This document shows positions 35,090 through 43,622 of a stretch of 64,000 bases of DNA, piece by piece. The stretch is from Fervidifonticultor_A sp037443565 (GTDB taxonomy: Bacteria; Sysuimicrobiota; Sysuimicrobiia; Sysuimicrobiales; Humicultoraceae): the NCBI GenBank assembly GCA_037443565.1, contig JBBIOB010000002.1:1-64000 (forward strand), written 5' to 3'. The position numbers and the translations under genes are program-made. The notes beneath the pieces were generated by a model that saw only the letters and a program-made list of their open reading frames with translations, made no database searches and was not told the DNA's origin. Position 1 is the stretch's first letter. Each line of letters opens with the position of its first letter.

Positions 35090-36292
35090 TTGCGCAATAT
35101 CACGGTGGAGGTGCTGGCCCGTTCGCCGGTCGGGCAGCACCAGGTCGAGATCGTCGAACGTAAGGGGATCGGCCACCCGGACTCGATCTGCGATGCGATC
35201 ATGGAACGGGTCTCGATCGCGCTCAGCAAGGAGTACAAAGACCGCTTCGGCAGGATCCTCCACCACAACATCGACAAGGCGTTTCTCATCGCGGGCAACG
35301 CGGAGATCCGATTGGGCGGCGGCATCGTCACCGATCCGATGCGGCTCGTGTTCGGCGATCGCGCGACTGCGCTCTGGAACGGCGAGCAGGTTCCGGTCGG
35401 CGACATCGCGGTGCGCACCGCGAAGGCGTGGATAGCCGAGAGCCTCCGGTTCGTCGATCCCGAGCAGCATGTGATGTACGACGTGCAGATCAAGCCGGGC
35501 TCGCCCGAGCTCGTCGACATCTTCTCGCGGGACGCTCCGACGGCCAACGACACGTCGGCGGCGGTCGGCTACGCGCCGCTGACGCCGACCGAGCAGATGG
35601 TGCTCGACGTCGAGCGCCTGATGAACTCGCGGACCTTCAAGGAGCACTTCCCCGAGGTGGGCGAGGACATCAAGGTCATGGGCTACCGCCAGGGCGGCGA
35701 ACTGCACGTTACCGCCGCGGTGGCCGTCGTCGATCGGTTCATCGACAGCGAGGCCACGTACTTCCGCCGCAAGGCAGAGCTCCACGACGCGGTGATGGAC
35801 CGGCTCCGGGACCGGCAGGCCTTCGAGGCGGTCCACCTGCACATCAACACGCTGGACGCGCCGGGCCGGGGACTGGGCGGCATGTATCTCTCGGTGACCG
35901 GAACCTCGGCCGAGAGCGGGGACTCCGGACAGGTGGGGCGCGGCAACAAGGTCAACGGCGTCATCGCGCTCAACCGACCGATGGGGACCGAGGCGGCTGC
36001 GGGGAAGAACCCGGTCTCCCACGTGGGCAAGATCTACACGATCATGACGCATCAGGTGGCCAACAAGATCCACCATGAGGTCCCGGGCATCCAGGAGATC
36101 TATGTCTGGCTGCTGAGCCAGATCGGCGCGCCGATCGACCATCCCACGGTGGCCGCGGCCCAGGTGGTGCTTGAGCCCCGGGCGCGCCGGAGAGCCATCG
36201 AGCGTCGCGTCCGCGAGATCCTGGATCAGGAGCTCGCGGAGATCGGACGGCTCACCCAGGATCTCGCCGAGGGTCGGTACCCTGTCGTCTGA
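35090..36292 (+). CDS. Archaeal-type S-adenosylmethionine synthetase
   Basis: Makes AdoMet from methionine and ATP. 400 aa and clearly of the archaeal-type family (AdoMet_Synthase, PF01941), not the usual bacterial MetK: VERKGIGHPDSICDAIMERV, HHNIDKAFLIAGNAEI, NDTSAAVGYAPLTPTE, GRGLGGMYLSVTGTSAESGD, GRGNKVNGVIALNRPM and GKNPVSHVGKIYT are its blocks. TTG start at 35090 behind a strong GAAGGAGGGTGGG. A -10-like TATAGT is at 35043-35048, but no good -35 is visible, and the 71-base gap is too short for a SAM riboswitch. No bacterial-type metK is in the window. Family call is firm; the biological oddity is its presence in a bacterium. Confidence 0.9.
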   Translation: MRNITVEVLARSPVGQHQVEIVERKGIGHPDSICDAIMERVSIALSKEYKDRFGRILHHNIDKAFLIAGNAEIRLGGGIVTDPMRLVFGDRATALWNGEQVPVGDIAVRTAKAWIAESLRFVDPEQHVMYDVQIKPGSPELVDIFSRDAPTANDTSAAVGYAPLTPTEQMVLDVERLMNSRTFKEHFPEVGEDIKVMGYRQGGELHVTAAVAVVDRFIDSEATYFRRKAELHDAVMDRLRDRQAFEAVHLHINTLDAPGRGLGGMYLSVTGTSAESGDSGQVGRGNKVNGVIALNRPMGTEAAAGKNPVSHVGKIYTIMTHQVANKIHHEVPGIQEIYVWLLSQIGAPIDHPTVAAAQVVLEPRARRRAIERRVREILDQELAEIGRLTQDLAEGRYPVV

Positions 36293-37355
36293 CCGCTCGC
36301 TGCCCGCTTCACGTGCCACGGCCACCATCCTGGTGGCCGTGCTGCTTGCGGCCGGGTGTCAGGTGCGCCGCGACCCCGCGCCCGTGGGCGTCGGCCTGCT
36401 GCGCGTGGTCGGGGTGGCACGGGCGACCGACCGGGCGGCGCTGAGTCCCGTCGCCTGGTCGGCTGACGGCCGCCGGTTCGCGTATGGAACCCGCGATGGT
36501 GTGTGGGTGCACGGCCTCGACGATCTCGCCGGCGCCCGCATCGCGCAGGGGGCCGCGGTTACCGCGGTGGCGTGGTCAGGAGCCGCGGATGTGCTGGCCT
36601 ACATCGACCGGGGCGTGCTGTTCACCGTGAGACCAGACGGGCGCGAGCGCCGGCGTATCCCGCTGCGCGGGGTGGCCAGCCATCCCGCCTGGGCGCCCGG
36701 CGGCGACCGCCTGGTCACCATCGTCCACCAGCCGGGCGGTGCCGTCCCCAGCGCGCGCCTGTGGATCCTGAGCCCCGACGGTGCCCTGCTCCGCGACGTC
36801 CAATGGGATCCGCGCGGTCACGGCGTCGCCGCCCTGGGCTGGTATCCGGACAGCCTGTACCTCTTCGTTGGGCTTGCGGCTCCTGACGGCGAGACCATCG
36901 CCGAGTGGTGGAGGGTGCGCATCGCCTATCCCGATGTCCGCCGCCTGCCCGGGCCACCGGCGCGGGTGGTGGAATCTCTCCTCGCACCCAACGGGGAGTG
37001 GATCGCATACGTGGAGAGCGCGACGGGCGGCGAGCGAGCGTCCATCGTACGGAGAGATGGGACCGGGCAGCGCGCGGTCTCGCCGGTTACCCGGCGGATC
37101 TCGGGGCTCGCGTGGGCGCCGCACAGCGACAAGCTGGCCTATGGAGTGCTGACCGGCGATGCTCAGGTCGAGGTGTACGTGGCCGCCGTGGCGACGGGCG
37201 ATCGCGTGCCGGTGGTCTCGTACCGGCCCGAGTTCCCGGACCCCCCGGCCGGCATCACGTTGTCCTGGTCGCCCGACGGCAGCCGGCTCGCGTACGGGAC
37301 GAACACCGGATCCACGCTTGGTCCGGTCTGGCTGGCCCGCTTCGCGACTCGGTAG
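36171..37355 (+). CDS. Beta-propeller (TolB/WD40-like) lipoprotein
   Basis: Predicted exported lipoprotein: hydrophobic stretch ATILVAVLLAAGC with a LAAGC lipobox (Cys63 from the listed start). Repeated blades follow, such as LSPVAWSADGRRFAYGT, AVTAVAWSGAADVLAYI, GVASHPAWAPGGDRLV, ISGLAWAPHSDKLAYG and LSWSPDGSRLAYGT, as in TolB/WD40-like propellers. The start is a problem. The only ATG/GTG/TTG before the signal peptide is a TTG at 36171, 120 bases inside the AdoMet synthetase gene; a CTG near 36282 or 36300 would give a better signal sequence. Function unknown; no link to AdoMet metabolism is evident. Confidence 0.65.
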   Translation: MSPGRAGEPSSVASARSWIRSSRRSDGSPRISPRVGTLSSDRSLPASRATATILVAVLLAAGCQVRRDPAPVGVGLLRVVGVARATDRAALSPVAWSADGRRFAYGTRDGVWVHGLDDLAGARIAQGAAVTAVAWSGAADVLAYIDRGVLFTVRPDGRERRRIPLRGVASHPAWAPGGDRLVTIVHQPGGAVPSARLWILSPDGALLRDVQWDPRGHGVAALGWYPDSLYLFVGLAAPDGETIAEWWRVRIAYPDVRRLPGPPARVVESLLAPNGEWIAYVESATGGERASIVRRDGTGQRAVSPVTRRISGLAWAPHSDKLAYGVLTGDAQVEVYVAAVATGDRVPVVSYRPEFPDPPAGITLSWSPDGSRLAYGTNTGSTLGPVWLARFATR

Positions 37356-37373
37356 CCGAGGCCGCGACCGGGA

Positions 37374-37402
37374 TTGACGTGCCGGTCGCACGGACGAATA
37401 AT
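37374..37402 (+). promoter_or_regulatory. Sigma70-type promoter before fmdB and the Bat-like cluster
   Basis: TTGACG at 37374-37379 and AATAAT at 37397-37402 with exactly 17 bp between them. It lies 33 bases before the FmdB ATG, in the 79-base gap after the propeller gene, and is one of the best promoter matches in the window. It probably drives the long run of same-strand genes to 48168 or beyond. Confidence 0.6.
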
Positions 37403-37434
37403 AAGAGGCGATTTCGAGGGGTGAGGGAGTAGCC

Positions 37435-37722
37435 ATGCCCGTGTACGAATACCGTTGTACCCAGTGCCAGCACACCTTCGAGGAATACCGGCCCGTGGGC
37501 GACTCCGCGCCCGCGTGCCCGGCGTGCGGCAGTCCCACGCGCAAGGTCTACGCGTCGGTTGGCCTGATCTTCAAGGGCAGTGGATTTCACACGACCGACT
37601 ACCGGAGGGGTCCCTCGGGAAACGGCGACCGTCCTCCGGCGACCTCCGACACATCCGCGAGCGACGCCACATCACCCACGTCGCCGTCGAGCGCCTCCGC
37701 GAAGTCGAGATCGGAAGAGCCC
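37435..37722 (+). CDS. FmdB-family zinc-ribbon protein (no stop codon where expected)
   Basis: MPVYEYRCTQCQHTFEEYRP, then CPACGSPTRKVY and GSGFHTTDYR, are the hallmarks of small FmdB-type regulatory/zinc-ribbon proteins (Cys pairs at 8/11 and 28/31). Members usually end after 70-110 aa with a Ser-rich tail, which is visible here to about residue 96. The frame, however, has no stop until 38494-38496. Beyond about 37722 it only yields Arg/Pro-rich out-of-frame sequence of the next gene. Listed coordinates cover the credible part. A base indel or a join error at the boundary would explain it; see the finding at 37708. Function of FmdB proteins is not established. Confidence 0.7.
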
Positions 37723-37763
37723 GCTGGGCCCGGGCGGCGGCGCCGGCTGCGACGCTGGCCGCG

Positions 37764-39422
37764 GTGCTCGCCGCGGCGGCGCCCGCGGCCGCCGGTACGG
37801 TTCCGCCGGGACCCGGCCAGGCGTCGGCTGCGACGCTGGCCGCTGCGCCCGCGCCGGCGTCGGACCGCGCCAGCCTCCGCGTGGTATCGGTGGGGTTTGA
37901 TGGCCGTGTCCGGTTGGGACAGTGGGCTCCGGTGTGGATCGACGTCACGGCGGCCGCCGACATCGACGGCACTGTTCTGGTTGAGACGTCCACGCCGTCT
38001 GGGGCGCCTGTTGTGCTCTTCGGCGCGCCGATCCGCGCGGCCGCCGGCGCCCAGATCCGCGTGTTCGTCCCCGCGATCTTCTTTGATGGCCGCCAGCCCG
38101 GTGTCGTCCACCTTGATGCCGGCGGCGGCCGCGTGGCCTCGGTGCCGCTGCCGCGCCTCCGCTCGACCGACGAGCTGGTCGTCGTGCTGTCCGCGGAGCC
38201 CATCGGCGCGGAGCCTGCCGCAGCCCGCCTGGATCGGCTTGACGTCGCCTACGTGGCGCCCGAAGTGTTACCCAAGTCGTGGCAGGCGTACGGGGGCGTG
38301 CGGCTCCTGGTCGTGCGCAACCTCGACGAGCGGCTTCTGGACGAGGCGCAGCGGATGGCGATCCGGCACTGGGTGTGGGTTGGCGGACGCCTGCTGCTGG
38401 TGCCCGCCGGTGATGACACACGGCACTTCGGCGGTCCCACGTTGGGGCCGCTTCGGGCCGGGGCGGCTGCCGGTCGCATCGGACGAGGGGCGGTGATCAC
38501 CTGGCAGCACGATCCGTCGGTACGCGCCGGCCTCGGCGATCCCCTGGATGTCCGCGAGTGGGAGGCGGTCCTGACTCCCCGGGTGGCGCCGCATGCGGCC
38601 GGGCTTGAGCCCCTGGTGCCAGCGACCCGGATGGTGCCCGGCCGCGTGCATCTTGCGGTGGGCGCTCTCATCCTCCTCTACATCGCGCTGGTGCGGCGGG
38701 TCAGCCGCTGGCTGGCCACCCTGCGCCCGGCGCCGGTGGCCGCGTGTGCGCTCCTGGTCGCGGCGTGCGTGGCGGCTGCCGTTCAGGTATCGGTGGTCGC
38801 GCGGCGCGAGGCCTCCGGCGTGGTCACCGCGACCGTCATCGAGGGCCTGCCGGGTACGCGGCACGGACTGGTCCACATCTACGGCCGGACGGTTTCTGCC
38901 GACGGCGGACGGTTCTCGGTGTCGGCCTCGCCGGAGATGCTGGTATGGGCAGCGGCACCGGCGCCGGTGCGCATCGTTCAAGGGCCTGTGACGACCCTGG
39001 AAGGCCGTGGCGCCAGCGTGCAGCTTGCCGGCACAGGCGTCCTCCCGCTCCCCGTCACAGGAGTGCATGAGCAGGCCGATGAAGTTGAGCGCATTACGGT
39101 TACCAACCAGTCGGGCCTGACGCTCGAGCACCCGTGGATCTTCTCCTACGGCCGCGTGCAGGCCGTTCCCGCGATCGGCGAGTCTGCCCGCATCACCCTC
39201 AATCGGCAGGCATGGCAGGCACACGACCGGCTCCAGCGCACAGAACCGAATCATCAACTGCTGCTGTGGGCGTTCTCGCGTCTGCAAGCCGATGCTATAC
39301 TCAAAGCGACTCCGGTCTGGCTGGTCGGCTGGTGGCGCGATCCGGCGGCCGCGTTGACGTGGGACGGCAGGTCCGAGAAGACGCGCCAGCTCGTGCTTGT
39401 GCCATTGGAAGCGTCCCGATAA
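37764..39422 (+). CDS. Exported membrane-anchored protein of the Bat-like cluster, family not recognised
   Basis: About 552 aa from GTG 37764, but a fuller signal peptide (RARWARAAAPAATLAAVLAA) begins upstream at about 37713 in the same frame, where no ATG, GTG or TTG exists, so the true 5' end seems lost. After the signal come beta-rich extracytoplasmic segments, a stretch like a glutamine-amidotransferase fold (RHWVWVGGRLLLVPAGDD), then two hydrophobic helices (VHLAVGALILLYIAL and PVAACALLVAACVAAAV) and a C-terminal beta-rich part. Similar multi-domain proteins accompany MoxR/VWA clusters, but I cannot name the family. Confidence 0.6.
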   Translation: MLAAAAPAAAGTVPPGPGQASAATLAAAPAPASDRASLRVVSVGFDGRVRLGQWAPVWIDVTAAADIDGTVLVETSTPSGAPVVLFGAPIRAAAGAQIRVFVPAIFFDGRQPGVVHLDAGGGRVASVPLPRLRSTDELVVVLSAEPIGAEPAAARLDRLDVAYVAPEVLPKSWQAYGGVRLLVVRNLDERLLDEAQRMAIRHWVWVGGRLLLVPAGDDTRHFGGPTLGPLRAGAAAGRIGRGAVITWQHDPSVRAGLGDPLDVREWEAVLTPRVAPHAAGLEPLVPATRMVPGRVHLAVGALILLYIALVRRVSRWLATLRPAPVAACALLVAACVAAAVQVSVVARREASGVVTATVIEGLPGTRHGLVHIYGRTVSADGGRFSVSASPEMLVWAAAPAPVRIVQGPVTTLEGRGASVQLAGTGVLPLPVTGVHEQADEVERITVTNQSGLTLEHPWIFSYGRVQAVPAIGESARITLNRQAWQAHDRLQRTEPNHQLLLWAFSRLQADAILKATPVWLVGWWRDPAAALTWDGRSEKTRQLVLVPLEASR

Positions 39423-39441
39423 GGGTGAGGTGGGCGGACGC

Positions 39442-40161
39442 GTGAATCCCGTTGCCCGCGGAGATCTGGCGGCCCGGCTCGGTACGTTTCGCGGGCTGCG
39501 GATTCAGACGATCTACCTGGCGATCTGCAGCGCCTTCCTGCTGCTCTCGCTGCCGCGGGAGATCGGCCGGTTCGACCTCCGCGATGCCAACCTGCTGCTG
39601 GCAGTGCTCGCCGTGCAGGTTGTCACGGTGACCTATCTGTCATCGGCCGTCGCGTCCGCCGAGCTCAGCATTGAGGGCGAGAAAGGCCTGCCTGACCTCG
39701 CGCTGTCCGCCTTTCCCGCCTCCGTCATCGCTGCCGGCAAGGCGCTCTCGAGCGCCGCGTATGCGGCCTACCTGCTCGCCATCGGCCTGCCGATCCTTGT
39801 CATGGCGGCGGCTCTGCGCGGAGCTGCCCTGGCGCCGGTGGGCTGGGCCACGCTGCTGTCGTGTGCAGTCGCCACCGCGGCGGGAATCTGGGGGACCTGG
39901 CTGGGCGGCCGGTTCGGGTCGGATTTCACCCGAAGCTTCATCCACTGGTCCTTCCTCGGGCTCCTGCTGGGCGCCACCGCGCTGCTGCCGCCGCGATGGT
40001 GGCCCGCCAACCCGATCCGTCTGATCGATGTGCTGGTCCGCGAGGGATGGACGGTGTGGCTCCCGGTGGCGGTGGTGGGGTATCTGGCGCTCGCCGCTGC
40101 GGGCGTCGTGCTCACACGCCGCCAGGTCGAGCACACGCGCGCCTACGGAGACGGGGCGTGA
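39442..40161 (+). CDS. ABC-2-like multi-span membrane protein
   Basis: 239 aa, GTG start after AGGTGGG. Six hydrophobic segments and almost no soluble loops: IQTIYLAICSAFLLLSL, LLLAVLAVQVVTVTYLSSAVASA, a LAIGLPILVMAAAL helix and so on. EGEKGLPDLALSAFPASVIAAGK is similar to the cytoplasmic loop of ABC-2-type permeases, as found with VWA/MoxR operons. No ATPase partner is adjacent in this window, so transport function is uncertain. Co-directional and tightly spaced with its neighbours. Confidence 0.6.
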   Translation: MNPVARGDLAARLGTFRGLRIQTIYLAICSAFLLLSLPREIGRFDLRDANLLLAVLAVQVVTVTYLSSAVASAELSIEGEKGLPDLALSAFPASVIAAGKALSSAAYAAYLLAIGLPILVMAAALRGAALAPVGWATLLSCAVATAAGIWGTWLGGRFGSDFTRSFIHWSFLGLLLGATALLPPRWWPANPIRLIDVLVREGWTVWLPVAVVGYLALAAAGVVLTRRQVEHTRAYGDGA

Positions 40162-40163
40162 GG

Positions 40164-41717
40164 ATGGACCACGAGGTCCTGCTGCAGACGGTGGAGCGCG
40201 TTCGACGCCGTCTGGCGGCCCGGAAGGCCTGGCGCTGGGGGAGCCGTGTCGCGCTCGTCTGGTCTGGTGCGCTCATGCTGCTCGTCCTCGCGCGCGCCAT
40301 CGTGCCGCTCTCCCTTCCGTATGACATCTTGGCCGTGGCGGGGCTGCTCGTCGGCCTCGCGACGGTCGCCGTCGCGCGGCTGGTCTCCGTGCCCACACCG
40401 CTGCTGGCCGCGCAAGTCCTCGACCACAGGTTTGGCTGCGCGGATCGCATGGCCACGGCGGTGGAAATCCTCACGGGCAGACACCGCGCAACCGCGCTTA
40501 CCGGCGACGCGGTGCGGGATGCCGCGGCGCGCGCGCAGGGACTGGACTTCGGCCGCCTCCACGCGCAGCCCGACCGCGCCGCCGCAGGCGCCGTCGCCCT
40601 CGCGGTTGTGGCCGTCCTCGCCGCGGGCGTGTTGAGGGGTCTGACCCTGCCGGGAACGCCGGCCCGGGAGGTCGCCCGCACGATCCGGCAGGAGGGGCAG
40701 CGGCTCGAACGGGCCGGGCAGGCCATGGAGGAGCAGGCGCGCATCGAGCGCGCACGGATCTCCCGACGGCTTGCGCCCGATCTCCGCAGGCTCGGTGAAG
40801 CTCTGCAGCGCGAGCGGATGGAGCGCGGCGCCGCGCTGGCGCGCCTGGAGTCGTTTGGCCGGCAGCTGGAAGCCGAGCGGCGGCAGGTGCAAGCCCACCG
40901 CGAGCAGATGGCCGGGCAGCGGCCCCAGGCCGGGCCGATGCCGTCGTCCGATCTGTTCAGGCAGCGCGCCTCCCTCGACCGGGCGGCGCGGCACATCCGC
41001 GAGATCGCCGACCGCTTGGCCGAGAGCCGCTCACCCGAAGAGCGCGAGGCGCTTATGCGCCAGCTCGCCGCGCTGGCGCGCCGCGGCGAAGGCGAGCACA
41101 TGCCGGCCACCGTCCGGCAGCAGGTGGAGAGGGCGCGCCAGCAGGCTGCCGCGGGTGATGCGGACGGGGCGCGGCGAACCCTGCAGCAGAGCGCGGCCGA
41201 TCTGGACGATCTGCGCGCGATGCTCGCCGACGAGGAGGGCCTCCAGCAGGCCCAACGGGATCTCCGCCGGTCCGTGGATCAGATCGCCCGCGGCGGGTCC
41301 GAGATTCCGGTCGAGACCGAGCAGCTCCCCCAGGCGGCTGCGCGACCGGGCACAGCCGCGCCAGGCGACCGGCCGCCGACTGAGGAGCCGGGGTCGGAAC
41401 AGACCGAGGCGCCTGCCGGTCCCCATCAGGGCACGCTGCCCGGCCAGGGGGCGATCGCTGGGAAGCTGGGCAGGCCGACCGAGCGGCTCGACGCCAACCG
41501 GGAGCAGACCCGCCTCGAGGGGCTCCAGGGCGAGGGGCGTACCACGACGTCCGAGCTGCTGGGCCCGGGTCGGGCGGCGCGCGTGCGCACGCCACCGGGT
41601 TCCGACGCGGCGTCCGCGCGCGCCGACGCCGACCGGTACATGGCGCGCATGCGCATCCCGCCAGAATACCGCGACATCGTCCGTCGTTATTTCGAGGCAC
41701 TCGCGGCGGCCCGCTAG
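40164..41717 (+). CDS. Membrane protein with long coiled-coil (DUF4175-like)
   Basis: 517 aa. Two N-terminal membrane helices (about 27-65) are followed by a third near 130-150. Then come about 250 residues of charged helix with heptad-like Arg/Glu/Leu periodicity (RTIRQEGQRLERAGQAMEEQ onwards), a Pro/Gly-rich linker, and a C-terminal RMRIPPEYRDIVRRYFEALA motif. That last motif and the order resemble DUF4175-type proteins found in front of moxR genes; the assignment is tentative. Likely a structural partner of the MoxR/VWA complex. GTG 40158 is an alternative start. Confidence 0.55.
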   Translation: MDHEVLLQTVERVRRRLAARKAWRWGSRVALVWSGALMLLVLARAIVPLSLPYDILAVAGLLVGLATVAVARLVSVPTPLLAAQVLDHRFGCADRMATAVEILTGRHRATALTGDAVRDAAARAQGLDFGRLHAQPDRAAAGAVALAVVAVLAAGVLRGLTLPGTPAREVARTIRQEGQRLERAGQAMEEQARIERARISRRLAPDLRRLGEALQRERMERGAALARLESFGRQLEAERRQVQAHREQMAGQRPQAGPMPSSDLFRQRASLDRAARHIREIADRLAESRSPEEREALMRQLAALARRGEGEHMPATVRQQVERARQQAAAGDADGARRTLQQSAADLDDLRAMLADEEGLQQAQRDLRRSVDQIARGGSEIPVETEQLPQAAARPGTAAPGDRPPTEEPGSEQTEAPAGPHQGTLPGQGAIAGKLGRPTERLDANREQTRLEGLQGEGRTTTSELLGPGRAARVRTPPGSDAASARADADRYMARMRIPPEYRDIVRRYFEALAAAR

Positions 41718-41739
41718 CGGCGGCCGGGGCATCCATCGC

Positions 41740-42725
<986 letters not shown>

Positions 42726-42729
<4 letters not shown>

Positions 42730-43622
42730 GCACCGCGGTCCGGGCTCCGCTCTTCGAGCCTGAGTTCCTGGCCCGGCTCGAGCAGCTGACCTTTCTCTCG
42801 CACCGCCTCTACCGCAGCGGCGTGCGGGGCGAGCGCCGGAGCAACACACTGGGGCGGGGCGTCGAGTTCGCCGACCACCGCTCGTACCACATCGGCGACG
42901 ACTACCGGTACATCGACTGGCACATCTACTCGCGGCTCGATCGGCTCTTCGTGAAGCTCTTCAGCGAGGAGGAGGACGTGACCGTCCACCTGCTGGTGGA
43001 CGGCAGCCGATCGATGGGGTGGGGAACACCTCCCAAACTCGGGTACGCAACACGGGTGGCGGCCGCGCTGGGCTACATTGGGCTGGCCAACCTCGACCGG
43101 GTGGGCGCGGTGATCTTCGCCGAGCGCCTCCATCGCATGCTGCCGCCGCTCCGCGGACGGCCGGCGGTGTTCCGGCTGTTCCGCTTCCTGGGCGAGGCGT
43201 TGGCCGAGGGCCAGAGAAGCGATCTGGCCGCAACGCTGGCCGACTATGCGGTGCGAATGCGGCGCCGGGGCGTGCTCGTCATCCTTTCGGACCTGATGTA
43301 CCCCGGAGGCGTGGATGCCGGGCTGCGCCTGGCGCGGGCGCACCGCTTCGAGCCATTCGTGATCCACCTCCTCGCCGATGAGGAACTCGCGCCGGCCATG
43401 GCTGGCGACCTGCGGTTGGTGGACAGCGAGACCGGCGCCGGCGTGGATGTCACGGCGGACGCGGCCACGGCCGCGGCCTACGCGCGGGCCCGGGACCGCT
43501 ACTTCGCCGAGATCGAGCAGGTTTGCCTGCGGTATCAGGTCGAGTATCTGCGCGCCGTCACCTCGATCCCGTTTGACGACTTGGTCCTGCGCCATCTCCG
43601 CCAGGGGAGGCTGATCGCCTGA
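42726..43622 (+). CDS. DUF58 domain protein
   Basis: 298 aa, GTG start overlapping the moxR stop. The DUF58 signature GRGVEFADHRSYHIGDDYRYIDW is clear, and it carries a VWA-like fold with VTVHLLVDGSRSMGWG, i.e. a nearly complete DxSxS metal site (DGSRS). Soluble here, with no N-terminal membrane helices. DUF58 proteins occur between moxR and batA genes; their job is unproven but they probably bridge the ATPase and the VWA proteins. Confidence 0.9.

Noticed and set aside
39290..39300. TATACT-like -10 within the coding region before the ABC-2-like gene
   Set aside because: The -35 (TTCTCG) is poor and the site is inside a gene; not enough to call an internal promoter.
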